Source: Macrothele yani (Eukaryota; Arthropoda; Arachnida; Araneae; Macrothelidae). Taken from it: 64,000 bases of DNA. The stretch spans positions 28,735,001-28,799,000 of the forward strand of contig CM077011.1 in assembly GCA_039090855.1 (NCBI GenBank), given 5' to 3'. How positions within the stretch are numbered: the stretch's first letter is position 1; each line of letters starts with the position of its first letter. The position numbers and the translations under genes were made by a program. Below, piece after piece: positions 10,601-25,600 of the stretch. A model generated the notes under the pieces. It was not told where the DNA came from and ran no database searches. It worked only from the letters and a program-made list of their open reading frames with translations.

Positions 10601-13600
10601 TAGGTCTGTCAAATATTCAGTTGCATCCTGTACACGCCGAGGCATCGATTCCACCAGATGCCGGAGGGTTTCCGGAGGTAAAGTCAGCCATCCCTTTTGC
10701 AGCATTGCACACAACTCCGCCCAAGACGTCGGTGTAGGATCAATGGATCTGATGTTCCGCTCCATGGCATCTTAGAGAGCTTCCACGGGGTTTTAATACT
10801 GGGACCTTTGGAGCCATTGGATGGTTTCAAACTCAGATGAGTGTTCCTCGAGCTATGCCCGGGGGGTTGTGGCCTCGTGGGGCGGCATATTATCCTGATG
10901 GAATAATCCATCGGTTGTAGGATGCGGAAGGACATGAGAGCATGTAGGTGTTCAGCCAGCACGTGTTGGTGGCGAGCAGCGGTTAAGGACCTCTCCACAC
11001 ACACACTAAGGGACATAATGTGTCCCATGAAAAGGCTCCCCAAACCATCACAGAGCCACCATCGCCTCGAACAGATCCAACCTGGTACAACGAGGCCATG
11101 GTCTCATGCTGCCAACGCCACACCCGCGTCCTCCCATCGGCTGGGTACAGCTCAAAACGGGATCCATCTGAACACAGAAGGCGGCAGCACTGTTCAAATG
11201 TCCAGTTGGGATGTTCCCGGTACCAGGCGAGGCGTAATTTTCGATGACGAGCAGTCAGCAGTGGCACGCGAGTAGGGCGTCGGCTCCCGTAGCCCAGGGT
11301 ACCCAGCATGCGCCGTAACGTTCACTCTGTGACGCTCGTTGGGCCTCCGACATTTAACCTGGTTGGGATTTGTGCCGCTGTTTCCAAGCGGTTGGCCTGT
11401 ACGAGCCTGGATAGTCTACATCGATCCAGGTCATCAATAGCGTTTGGTCGGCCAACGCTTGCTCTCTTGGCGCTGGTACGTCCGTCGATGGTATACTCGC
11501 GGTACACCATTGATAGGGTTGCCCTTGTGAACCCTAGGGTTCTTATCACTTGGGCGATAGAATCGCCTGCGTTCGGTTTGAGTCTGTTCCACTGTGCGGG
11601 GGGGATGCCCACGTCAACTGCAATCAGTCTTACAGTGTGTCTACAAATGATTGCAGAGGTTTCACAATTTTATTGTTGGACACATGATCACGAAATTTTA
11701 CAATTACATATAACAATGCACAAAGTCTTTTGGGGCATATTACAGGTGCTCGATATGCGCCTCTTGAGTGATTCTGCAAACATCAACTCTGTAATCAAGT
11801 TCCTCCCACACGCGAGTTAACATGTTTCTGTCAATGTGAGCAAACGCATTGATGATGCAAGCCCGCTGTTCTGGTAGATCGGCTGGTAAAGGCGACATAA
11901 ACACAGAATCTTTCACGTAACCCCACACGAAAAAATTGCAGGGGGTTAAGTCGGGGGAGCGTGGAGGCCATAACAGCAGTTGGTGATCATCATTGCCAGC
12001 ACGACCGATCCATCGCTTTCGCAATCTGGCGTTCAAGAATTCACGAACATGGAGATGGAAATAGGGTGGAGCGTCATCTTGTTGGTTGATGAAGTCCACA
12101 CTGTCGGTCTCCAATTGCGGCATGAGCCAATGTTCCAAAATGTCCAGATACACGTGTCCGGTAACGGTCTTTTCGCAGAAGAAAATGGGGCCGTAAACTT
12201 TAAATTTTGAGTACGCACAGAAAACATTGATTTTTTGAGAATCCCCAAATGCTCCGCGAAGGAGTGGGGATTTTCTGTGCCCCAGCTTGGCACATTGTGC
12301 CTATTCACTTTGCCACTAACACAAAATGTTGCTTCCTCATTGAAGACGAGTTTATCAGAAAACGCATCGTCTTCTTTCATAAAACTTTGAAATCGCGAAC
12401 AAAACTCAAAGCGACTCACTTTGTCATCAGGCATCAGGGCTTGTAGCAATTGCAAGCGGTACGGCTTCTGCTTCAATCATTTGCGTAAGATCTTCCAAAC
12501 GTTCGATCGTGGAATATCCAGTTCTCTACTCGCTGTGCGCGTCGACTTCTGTGGGCTACGCACGAAATTTCACCCCACGAGTTCCACGGTTTCTTCAGGC
12601 ACTGATGGACGACCCTTTGATTTCCCTTTACACAGGCATCCTGTTTAAACTGTTCACACCATCGCCGAATGGAGTTGGCGCTGGTTGGAGTTTTCCTAAA
12701 TTTCGTTTGAAAGTGTCGTTGCACTGGTGTCACAGATTGACTAGCATGAAATTCGAGAACAGTAAGCGCTTTCTCGCTGTTTGAAGCCATCTTACCGACT
12801 ATAAGACAAGTACTGCCCTCTCGCGGCCGCTAGCGGAGAGCAAAGTAAACTTTGAGCAATGCGTGTGTGGTAACATCCAACTCGAGCAGCATATCGCTAA
12901 TATTACAGCCACAAAAAAAATCACGAAACCACTCCAATCATTTGTAGACAACCTGTATTTCTAATGTTTTGTCTACTAAGTGTAAAGCTCTTAGTTTTCC
13001 TCTTTGAACTTCGTAGTGACTCAAATAAGACTTCCATTTGTATTTGCCTCTCCATCGTAGGCTTTCCTTCGCATGTAAATTTTCTAAAGTTGGGGGAGCA
13101 CGTGACCCTGCGTAACCTCCCCACCCCCTATCCCCTACTTTACGCCTATAGTCTTTGTACAACGAATCTTAGACTTGCAAGCAGTCGAAGAGCAACCTAA
13201 TTAATTCGGAAGAGGTGCGATAGATCTTTCTGAAATTCAATATATGCACTAAATAACTTGGACGTTTTTGTCCGAGGTTCTAATTTTGTAAAGCACTTAG
13301 CCCTTGTGGGCAGGGGTGGATTGGGACGATCAGACCAGGCCGAGAATTTTAGTCTTGGGGTCCACTACAAAAACGCAGACACTTACAGCAAAACAACTCA
13401 TAAATTCCCTCATTAAATAAATTCCTTTAGGTCTCGGATGAGAGAGAATTGTTGAAATATGCACTGTGAAACGAATTCAGTCATGAACAAATTGTTACAG
13501 GAATTTAAAAATGAAATAATTTTTAAAATTTGCTCATAAACCATGCTCAAAAGTGAACTATCAGGTAATCATTATCCTTTGAAAAACACGATTTTGACAA

Positions 13601-16600
13601 AATCACAAATCTCTTGAAGAAAACCCCCATTTTCAACTAAATCACCATGGAGATCTTTATGAAAGTTAAAAATTACTAGTTTCCTAAGCAATTAAGTTTT
13701 GCATATATTTGGTCCTTGATTACGTACTGCATAATAGTGTTGGTTACTCGTTCTTGAGTGGACGTCACTTTTAAGTCTACCCATTATTTTACCCCAGTAC
13801 TGGTAAACCCCTGTTTGCCGGCAAACAAAGATTTACCTATACCGGGTAAATCAGTACTCTTTACCCCCACATGCAAAGCTTCTGATCATTCGTCCGAGAT
13901 GGGTACAGGTTCGAATCCTGGTGAGGAATGCATGCTGTGTGTTTGTCTTACGACACCCTTCCTTGTAACTAGTTTTCCTAAATTAGGGACGGACGATTGC
14001 TTATAGCCAACTGAGTTCCTTACGGTGGTCGTTAAACCCCCAATAAAAAAAATGAAATAAATCGTTCTTTCTTTTAAGATACTAGGACTGCGCTTCTAGG
14101 CTCGCTACACTCGTTTCCAGAGTAGCGCTCGGGCCCCGCAGCCCGGTCTCCAAGTACATAACATGAAATAAAAACTGGAAGATCCATATAAAATTCAATT
14201 TTTATTGCATGTCTAAGCAAATAAGGCTTGTTATTCCGAAATTTCAGGGTTTTTTTACTGTCGTTAATTTTTGGAAGGTCGGACTTTTGTCGTTTGAACT
14301 TACAGCACTTACTAAATTCACCACTAGGGAAAACAAAAGCGGTCCAGAAAGCATTTCCGTAAACCGCTATGCTAAACCGTTAAGGTGGACGTCAAGTAAT
14401 CTTGCTTCCTATACTTCCAATGGAAAAACTTTTGTACGCATTTCCTTCACAACTTTTGTGATTAAATCTATTTTAATCGATGCTCAAATTTTCATCTTTG
14501 GAAACGCATTAATTGTCCAGAAAAAAGATGGAGCGACCTGTACTTTGATGACGTCAGTAGACAAAAAAATGTTGGATTGCATAATTATGGTTATGTTTTA
14601 GAAAATATTAAGTATTCCAAGTTATAAAATGAAGCTATTTTAATCGATGTTCAAATTTTCATCTTTGGAAACGCATTAATTGTCCAGAAAAAAGATGGAG
14701 CGACCTGTACTTTGATGACGTCAGTAGACAAAAAAATGTTGGATTGCATAATTATGGTTATGTTTTAGAAAATATTAAGTATTCCAAGTTATAAAATGAA
14801 GCTATTTTAATCGATGTTAAAATTTTCATCTTTAGGAACGCATTAATTGTGAACAAAATGTGTTACACAAGTTTTTCCATTGGAAGTACAGGAAGCAAAA
14901 TTACTTGACGTCCACCTTAAACAACTGAGATAGCTTTACCAACAAAACATATGCATAACAAATTCTCTGCGTCACCATGGCAGCAGGTCACAAGACCAGA
15001 ACGTTCTTCTGTGGTTATCGTGAAGACACACAAGCCGTTTGTTTCTTTCCTTTGCGTCTTTAAACAAGTTTGTAAAATCATGCAATCCATTGATTATAAT
15101 ACGCTTTCCAACATACCAGAAATCCTTACTCAAGTTATGAGAATAAAGGCTGTGGAATAAATCTCGGTCCTGTGCCCTGACGCTTGATCCCATATCGATG
15201 ATATTCAACAGAACTAGTTCGGTATACCTCCGAAATAACATGATAAAGTTTTGTCGCAATCGAAGCATTTTTACGTAAGTTATGATGCATAAGGGCTATG
15301 GAATAGATCCCGCTCCTGTGTCCTAACCTTTCACCCCATTTCGCCCATTTTCAATAGAATTCGTCCCCAGGTAGGCCCCTACAACATACTAACATTTCAT
15401 CCAAATCGAAGCGTTTTTACGTACGTTATGACGCATAATGGCAATAGAAGTGATTCCGCTCCTATGTCCTGACCTTTGACCCCATTTCTCCCATTTTCAA
15501 TAGGGTTTGTGGCCAGATGGTCTCCTACCACATACTAAAATCTCATCGAAATCGAACCATTTTTACGCACCTTATGACGCAGAAGGGCAATGGAAGTGAT
15601 TCCGCTCCTATGTCCTGACCTTTGACTTCAGTTCACCCATTTTCAATAGAGTTAATCCCCAGGTGGTCCCCTACCACATACTAAAATTTCATCGAAATCG
15701 AACCACATTTACGCAAGATATGACGCATAAGGGCAATTGAATGGATCCCGCTCTTATGGCGTGACCTTTGACCCCACTTTACCCATTTTCAATAGGGTAT
15801 GTCCCCTGGTAGTCCCCTACCACATACTAAAAGTTCATCGAAATCGAACCATTTTTACGAGTGTTATTGTGCCGACAGACGGACGGACGGACAGACGGAC
15901 GGAAAAAGCTGGAGCATATACGCTTCTTCAACCTACGGTCGGAAAGCGTAAAAAATGCTTAAAAATCAGAAAATGACTTTTTCTTAAATTTTTTTTATTA
16001 AAAATGGACGATAGTTGTAAGTAAGTTTATACTGTAAAAATTGCAATGCGTTATAATTTATAGTTTGCCATATATCCGTTTTTTTAAATGGAGCCCATCG
16101 CGAAATAGAGAATTTTGTGAAATTTAGAAATTGAATTTCTCGTAAACTAAATTAAAATTTAAAAAAAGGGTGACGAGGTGCAGAAATTCGGGCATGGCAC
16201 TACATGCCTACAAAGTTTCGTGGTTGTGTTGCTGTTAGTATGTCCGGAACGCGACCTGATAGCACTTTTTTGCTTACCTCAACTTTGAAATAAAATAACT
16301 CTTGAAGTTTCGCTAGAATCTAGAAACGGTTTATTTCAGCGTTTTCTCCAAACAATTCTCTACAAACGATGTAAATTTCATATTTTCGTGTTCAGGCGAG
16401 CTGGAAAAGCAAGAGTGTCGCCAAATTTCTAAAACAGCGGCAGTTACTTTTTTTTTAGAATAGAGAGAAATGTCGGTTATATATGGATTTCGGAATATTT
16501 CTGTCGGAGTGTCCTCTGTGTTAGTCTGTGAATAATGGGGTGGTGACGATGAGCCATCATAATGGGTACCAGTGTTTCCTTCAAGATTAGAAAAGGAGGG

Positions 16601-19600
16601 TAGGACCTACCAAAGATCGTGGGTTCCAAGTTGAACGACCTATAGTAATTAGCTTCACTCTTTTTACTTTTAAGAAAATAGCTTTACACACAGATGTACT
16701 GCTTAAATAAAGTTAGCAGTTATTGCTCCTGAGTACCAAAAATAATTATTTGTCGATTCCAAAACATTCTCACAAATAGAAATCAGAAAGTGGGGAATTT
16801 CTCGAGTCTTCTACCGGAAAATGTCCCGATGCTTCGGCGGATATATCCGCCACTGCTTGTTTATATGTTAACCATTTTAATAAATTTATTGCATGACGAA
16901 TTAGTTTCGCTTTTTCTTGAACAATGCAAAAATGCCAATTCTTTAAAGTAAATTTCATTTTCCTGTGCAGAAATGCTAAAACCTGACTGATGTATTAACA
17001 GCGAGCACTATTAGATGGATAAACATCCCATGTATTTCACTACCGTTGATCTTTTTCCGAACAGGTTCCTGTGAAGATAGATGTTTTCGCAAAAGATCGG
17101 AATGTGGTGAAACCCTCACGGAATGTATCCACCGCATTAATGCATATCGGGGGCTGGCAAGTCCTGTGTACCTGATATTAACGTCGCAAGATCCTATTTT
17201 AGCAGCATTCGAATTGGCCAAAGAAACGCATGTCCTCTCAACTAAACTTCCAGAGCATCAGGTAAGATATTCTTTATGCAAAATTCCAACGGATATTTAT
17301 TCTCTGTTGCACGCAGAAATTCTTACACTGCAGAATGCAATTTTCTGCTCCGTGATGTTCGAAATGCTTAATAGAAATCGATCGCAGTGTCAACAGATTT
17401 ATAATACTACTCCATTTGCTTATTCTCTTTAGTGCATGTCTCTGCAAATTCCATAATGGAAAAAAAAAGTTTCCACAGCCCCATTATTCCGTATATATCT
17501 TTAAAAAATTTAGTGCAAAACCAGATTTTTACTCTTTCTCTTTTAGCAGTTTCTTTTAGGTTATTGGATAATGGGCGGATAGCTTGTGCTAGGAAATGCC
17601 ACTGTTGGAAGTTCTGTTACTTTCTGAATCCATTAGAACACGTATCTCTAAAATGTGGTAGTTCGTTCTCAGAAAATTCGCGCGCGATATTTCAGAAAAC
17701 TGTTACTATTCTGTTTATTCCATCAATATCTTCAGATGATGAGTACAGTAACGGAGACACCAGCTATAAAATTAGTACTTTTTGTAATTCCTCACTTACT
17801 TATTTATGAATAAGCAGTGAAGGGTTTTTTTTGTATCATTTGCAGATAGTACCGTCGATGACCAAGTATCAAAGCAGTGATAATTTTCTTGATCTCAAAA
17901 ACTAGTCTTGTGATAGTTATATATATTAAGACAGTACAACGTAGTTTGTCACAAATATTTATTTTTCAAGTCGACCATGGTTTCCAAGGTTCTTAGATAT
18001 CTCTTAGGTTGGGCCCATTAGCGATCTATGCTCTCATTGGCTCTTTCATTTGACATCACTGCGGAGGCTCGGAGTGGAAGCAAAATACAGTGTTCATACG
18101 TAACTCAAGGCAAAGAGGAGAACTTAAAGTTTATATGAGCAAAAGCTAAAACTTTTCTCCATTTAAATTTTTTCACTTCGTCACGTGATCACTAAAGAAA
18201 AGAAAAATGTCCAGTTATAGTGATATAACTAACGTCAAAACTATTCTCATAGACAGCGTATGAGACATAACATTTATATTCAAAATAAAGGTTTGTGTTG
18301 AATTATATCAGAAATAAATCTGTTTCTTTTCGCTACCAAAATCTAGTCAATTTTCTTTTACACACGGCGTTGTTCCTTCTTTAATCTCCGTTTTACATTT
18401 CAAATTCGAAATGGCGAGCATTTTTAAAAATTCGGATAGAAATTATGCTTCAAATTTACGTAGAAAGTCGCTAAAATTTCGGTGATGAAACCTGTATATT
18501 TTGATTTTCACTACAGTGAATGAGCGTTTTTGTTTAGAACACTGAACAGTTTTTCTTCTAAGCAAATTCATTTCCGACGATTCGCAAACAGTTTTTTAAA
18601 ATCACGTTCATTATCTTCAGTAAAATGTTTAGAGCAAATTCTGGCATGTTTCGCAACGACAACATCTTTTCATTTACGTTTGAGTAACCACTTTCTTTAC
18701 AACATCTGATCTTTTGAGAATGCGTGATGAATAACCTGTGATGAATAATATGAATAGCAATAGAACGATTTCTTTTTTGTTACCACAGTAGTTATCTCTT
18801 ATAACCCTTACCTTTTCTTATCACGTTAATTAACTTTACCCTATCACAATAAAAATATCACTGTCAATCACGAAGAAGTGATAAAATACCACTAAATAAA
18901 CGCTAGACTAATAGGAACCGCATGTAAACAAACAATCGAAGCAAACGATCTGCCTACACATCTACGTCATGCACGAGTCGCCCCAAAATTCCTTCACTAC
19001 TGTACATCGAAATGGACCCCCTTATGGTTTCGCTGGGTATTTCATCAGGAAAAATGTCACGTAAATATTCAAATTGTATCATCATCATTATCATCATCAT
19101 CATTGTCAACCATTATCCGTCCACTGCTGGACGAAGGTCTCCCCAAGTTTCTTCCACAACGGCCTGTCTTGTGCCCGTCTCCTCCATGTTACTCCCACAT
19201 ACTTTCGAATTTCATCTACCCATCTCACATGTGGCCTTCTTCTGGGTCTTTTTCTTGTCCCTTGGAATCCAGTCGAAAATTTCAGCTCTCCATCGATGGT
19301 CTGTCCTTCTGGCAATATGTCCAGCCCATTGCTCATTCGTGACAGACGTAGTGTTAGTGGCTCCAATATTTTATGCATATTAGTAAGGAATACCTCGTTC
19401 CTCACTCACCTGTTGCGTGGCCCGGCTATCTAAAGGTACTGTGTACGTTTTGAGCTACTTTTCTAGCGTTCTCATCCTCATATTAGTTCATATTCATCTG
19501 TTTTCTTATCGTTTGCTCGCTTGTTTACGTTTGGAAGCTGCCAACATGGCGGCTTCCGGTATTTCCTTATCATCTATGGGCGTGGCGGATGCACGTCACG

Positions 19601-22600
19601 TCACACTTCCACGTCCATGGAAGTTAACATACTCTCGTCCTCAGATGTGTCTGCTCAGATGCCTTCCCAGCTTTCTAGTTTTCCTGCACCTGTGCCTTCA
19701 CTGGACTTGGCTGCGCTTTCTTCTTCAGCTCCTGTATCTGCCTCGGTGCCCTCCCTGGGTACTACTGATTCTACTGCCTTGCCTTCGGCCTGTGCTTCTC
19801 TTCCCTCACAGCCTTCTGTGCCTGCCGGATCCGAACAGACTTCTCTTCCGAGGATGCCATTTGCCTCTACAGTGCAACGAGGCTCTACTTCTACGTCCGA
19901 TTCCTCTCAACCAGATGGTCTTTTGCAAGCAACACCTATTATTCAGGTATCCAACCACAAGGTGAAGGTAACGATAGATGACAATTCGAAGATTGGCCAT
20001 GAGTTCCATAACCTCCTGGATAGAGGTGTGCTCTTTCATACTTTACCAAATACTCCATTGCCACGCTACATGGAAGCCCTCTCTGGACTTGTGTCGTCTG
20101 CGTCCATTGCAGGAATTTCCCGTACTCCTCGGGGTATTTCGGTACAGTTCAATCACAAGGAGGATGCTGACTTTTTTCTTGCAAACGGACTTTCGATTGG
20201 GACAAACCATCTCATCCCGTCGCCTCTTTCCAAGTGACCGGTGAACACCACGTTTTATCCTGTTCCACAGGAAGTGCCGGATAATGCACTTCCTCTCCTT
20301 GTCAGTCATGTTTGTAAAATTGTTGGCAAGGTCCGTTGCCTCTCTGACGCTCAACGCGGAACTCGATTTGCACATGCTACCGGACCTCGCCGTCAGTTAT
20401 TGGTCGTCTTTCCCACCAAGAAAGCCTTGGCGGATTGCCCTACAGAAGCTACTGTTGAAATTGGCGCACGAACGTACAATTTCAAGATTTTCACTGCTCA
20501 CTATTGTACACACTGTTTAACACAGAATTACACCACTTCCTCCTGTGACCGCGTTCGACGTGGACGTTCATCAAGTTCGCATCCCACTGCTGACCACATT
20601 GGTCTTTCTACTATCCCCACTACCGGTAGTTTGCCTGACGCAAATTCTTCGTTTCTCCGTCAGACGAACGTTTCCGTCACGGACAATGCTGCCTTTCCTC
20701 CTCTCCCGACCCGTACGATTGTGCATCCACCTTCAAGATTGACAGAGTTGTCTTCGACTACAGATGTGTCTACAGCGAAGTGTTCCGATCCGGGTGTGTT
20801 GAGTGGTGGTTTGGCAGATCGGCCGTCTGGCTCTTCTCCTAGCCTCTCGGATATCGGATCTCCATTTACAACCTTGTCTACCATACCCTTGTTGCAACAT
20901 CTTCCTGAAGCCTCGGCTCTTGTACCAGTCTCCCCTAACGCATCTCAGCTATGTACTGCTTCTTCGACGACGTTCGTTTTCTCGTCTCCTGACTTGGGAG
21001 GTGAGCCTGATCCACTAATGGATACATCCGCCTCAGCTTCTTCTTCGAAGCGGATTGGAACTTCCAAAGGCGCTGTAAAACAGAAAAAGGTAAAAAAACT
21101 TTCTGTGCCACATTCTGAGGATTCATCTAGTGTTCCCGAGGTTTCCGGTTCCGGTGTTTCTCCACCTGATGATTCTTCAAACAGCATGCTTCTCCGCTCA
21201 GGTCCTGTCAATCCTCTCCCTGATGCTGAGGTTCTACAGGCCGTTGATACGTTTCCTCCAGTTCCTGGACCACTGTCCAGACAGCAACTTTTACGTCTTT
21301 TTCAACCTGCACGTACGATTGTTGGTTCTGAAGAATTCCTTCACTCACCTGATCTGGACCTGTATGCAGCGGTAACGCAATTCGAAGCTTATGTGTCACT
21401 TTTTAAATCTCTGTGTGCCACCGATCCTCGGTATCAGCCTTTTTTGAGACGTTACACGCGCCGTCTCGCCTCCTTGAAGGAGCTCGTTGAGAAGCATATA
21501 AGTGATACCTTCTATCCTTTTACCGATGCCCTTTAGCTCTCTTCCTCACACCGATTACTTTTTGTTCTCTCAATGCTAGGGGATTTGCGAACCCGTTCGC
21601 AGATTCCCTGGTTTTGCAGACTTAGTGCATGTTGATTCTGATGTTTTCATTGTGTGTTTTTACTGTGATTCACAAGTAATGTATTGTAAATTTGCTTTAT
21701 TTGTGTGTTTGGCTGTGTTTCACAAGTAATGTATTTTAAATTGCGATAATTGCGTGTTTTTGCTGTGTTTTCACAACTAATCGGTCTCGTTACTTGTGTG
21801 ATCTCCTCAATATCTCATCATTATCTTATCTGTTGTTTCCTGAATTTGTGCCTGTTTTTTAAATTACCTATAATTGTGAGTGTTTGCTGTGTTAGTGCTT
21901 TCCTCTATTGCGGATTATTATAGTGGTACGTTTGTTACCTTTGTTATTTTTATAAAGTTGCTGAGGTACTCAATGTTGTTTTGCGCTCTAACCACATTTC
22001 AGTAGCGTTCGGTTGATTTATGATAGCATAGTACATTTCATGCATTTGTGCACATGTGTTATAGCATAGTGTTTGACATGCCGTTAGGCCTTTCATTGTT
22101 CGTGTGCATATTCATTTCCTTTCTGTGTAACGTTGTGCTGCATCGTGGATATACTGACTTTCCGCACTGTAGTTTTCCGTACTGCAGCTTTTAATGAATC
22201 TCCTATGTCTGTATTTCGTTATAGCAATAAACTGGGTACCACTATGGTACCCACAGTTACCAATACCAATACCATTGCCGTTTCAGGGATTTTACTCTGA
22301 TCATGATACCTTCCACTCTTGTCATTGTTCTGATCCACGAGTTACTCTTCTGATCTCTCCTCGTTGCACCAAGCATACACTTCTCCATGGATCTTTGAGT
22401 TGTCTGCAGTCTTTGTATTCTCTTTTAGTTAGGGTCCAATCTCTGCACCACATGTAAGCACTGGAAGGATGCATTCATCAAACACTTTTCTTTTAAGACA
22501 TAATGGCATATTGCTCTTGAAAATTATAGTGTTTCTTCCAAAAGCTCTCCAGGAAAGTTTTATACGCCGATTAATTTCTTCATCAATGTGACAATCATTT

Positions 22601-25600
22601 GATATCAGCTGTCCAAGATAAATGCAGGTATTGGTTATCTCCAGCTTTTCTCCATCAATTGATAAATCTTCGTTTTTTGTAAGGTCATTGTACATCCCTT
22701 TTGTCTTCTGAAAGTTCATTTTTAATCCCACTTCTTTACCCTTGTCAGCAAGTTCCAGATTCATACTGTGCATCTCTGATGGTGTAGTTGCAAAAATGAC
22801 TACGTCATTAGCAAAACGAAGGTGAGTTAAATAATCTCCATTAATTTTTATCCCTTTGTTTTCCCAGTTCAGTGATTGAAAGACATTTTCCAATGTGGCA
22901 TTAAAGAGTTTAGGAGATATAGTGTCACCTTGTCTCACTCCCTTTCCAATTTTTATGGGTGCTGTATTTTAAAACAGCCGAACCTTTGCACTTGCATTTT
23001 CATAGATGTTATTCATAATATTAATGTATGCATCTTCAATACCGCATGATTTCAAAGCCATTGTAACTGCTGATGGTTTCACCGAATCAAAGGCTTTTTC
23101 ATAATCGATAAAAGCCATGCACAATGGAAGTTCATATTTCCTCGCTCTTTCAATTAGTTCTCTCAGTACGTGGATATGATCTATAGTGCTGTAGCCACTC
23201 CTGAATCCAGCTTTTTCTCTCGGTTGAGCCATGTCCAGTGTCACCTTCAAGCGGTGTGAAAGAACTTTAGTGAAGATTTTATAAACCACTGAGAGGAGAT
23301 TGATAGGTCTGTATTTCCTGAGATCCTCAATGTTACTTTTTTTATGTAGCAGGATCGTTGTAGCATTGTTCCAATCCTCAGGAATCTTCCGTTCATTAAG
23401 GCATCGAATGAAAACTTGGGCGAGTACTGTTTCAATTTTTCCACTTGCTTCTTGTATGATGTCTACAGGAATTCCATCTTCTCCAGGAGCTTTTTCCCGT
23501 TTCATGTTCTTGCTTGCATGTACAACTTCTGCTGGGAGAACCGGAAGAACTCTGGTATTGGTACCTTTCGTAATGTTTGGAGTATATGCATCATCCCTTT
23601 CATATAGGTTTGAGTAGAAATCTTTCACTCTTGTCAAACTTTCACCTCTATTTCTTGTTACAGAACCGTCTTCTTTTCTCAGATCCATAATCTGTTTTTC
23701 CCTTACTCAGATGTCCCTTTGCTCTCTTCAGGCTTTGATTGTTTTCAATTGCTTTCTTCACTAGTTCACAGTTGAATTTCCTTACATCTTCAGGGATACT
23801 TTTTCGTACCGTCTTGCATAGCTCAACATATTCCACTTTGGAAGTCACATCTCCTTTAGTTGTCCTCATCTCTCTTCTATTCAAATTGTATATATCATAA
23901 ATGGTGTTTACAGTCACGGGTTTTGGTTAGTTGCTTCCAATCGCTTGATAGAAATGGGGTGGATGCCATGTCATTAACAAGTTGCGAAGGCTTCTGATAT
24001 CTTCCAAAATATCAAGTTTGGTGGTTGAATCTGGCTTGCTTCTTCAAAGAGAAATTTATGGTCCTTTTCGTAACAGTGTTTAGCCATCGATGACTTCTTT
24101 GGGTCACAGTTCCGAATATAAGTTTTGTGCTCCTTCAAACGAAAACTCAAGGCTCTACTCTACGGGTCTGTCCTATATACGAAGCGCCACATTCACATAG
24201 AATTTGATAAATTCCTCACGAGGTCTTCAACATAGTCCTTTGATCCTAAAAAGTTAATTTTGTTTATCGGTTTAAAAATCACTTAAAAATTAAAGGTTTT
24301 GAGAATTTTTAAAATTTTAAGGGAAATGGCCCGGGAAAATGGAATAATGGCAAATTTCTCTCGCAATGGACGCATCACAGGAGTTAACGTGGAGACAGGC
24401 TTCGGTTTCCGGAATTTTGTCAGAGCCTTGTCTATAATGGAAGGATTATATCCTCCCTGTACTGCAACACGTTTAAGGAAATAAAGTTCTTTTTCCAAAC
24501 TGTCTTTATCTGAACATATATGTATCGCGCGATATACGTAACTGTAAAAGGCGCTGTGTTTTGGTTGCAAATGGTGATTGGACTTGGCATGTGGATGTGA
24601 GAAAACAGCGAAAGGCTTCCGATAAATTGCGTTTGCGAGAGATCCATTTGAGCGAGTAACCAGGACGTCAAGAAATGGTAGGCATCCGTTATTTTCAATT
24701 TCGTAGCTGAATTGAATGTGAGGGTCAATGGAATTTATAATTTTGACTTATTCCGGAATTTCAGAATTTTTTCTTCCTTTCCATAGAACGAAAGTACGTA
24801 TCTTCCACAAGTCGTATCCATAAATCAATTTCACGAGTTTAAAAAGTTTTTCTACAAATCGACGCATGTGGATTTCACATAATATAGGCGACAGTGGGCT
24901 GCCCACAGTCACCTATTTTATTTTGCATTTCTTTGAGGTGGTACTGTCAAGGACCAAGTATACAAGCAGTGATGAATTTGTTTTGTATTACTTGCAGATA
25001 GTACTGTCATGGACCAAAGACACAAGCAGCGATCAATGTTTTTCGTATTTCTTGCCGGTAGTACTGTTAAGGACCAAGGATACATAGAGGCAGTAGTCAT
25101 GATTTTTTTGTATTTCTTGCAGGTAATACTATAAAAGACTAAGTATGTAGGCAGTGATAATTTATTTTGTATTTCGCGCAGATATTACTCTCAAGAACGA
25201 AGAACCAGATAGGTTTTTTAGTATGTTTATTTCAGGTAGTACTGTTGAGGGCCGATGATACAAACAGTGATAATCTGTTGCATTTCTTGCAGGTAGTACT
25301 GTAAAGAATCAAGTATAAGAGAAGTGATGATTCTTTTTGCATTTATGGCAGGTTGTACTGTGATGGATCAAGGATACATATAGGCAGTCCAGATTTTTTT
25401 TGTGTTTCTTAAACGTAGTACGGTCAAGAACGAAGAATACAATTAGTATTTTTTTTTTATATTTCTTGCAGGTATTTCTGTCAAGGTTCAGTGATACGAG
25501 CTATGATGAAATGTTTTTGTATTTCTTGCTGGTAGAACTGTCAAGGACCAAGGACTCAAGCTGTGATGAAATATTTTCGTATTGTTTCAGGTAGTACTGT

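Noticed and set aside
19417..19965. 182-codon ORF beginning near an ATG at 19546
   Set aside because: Shadow frame of the gag-like ORF1, which has the convincing composition, zinc-knuckle-like motif and downstream continuation.
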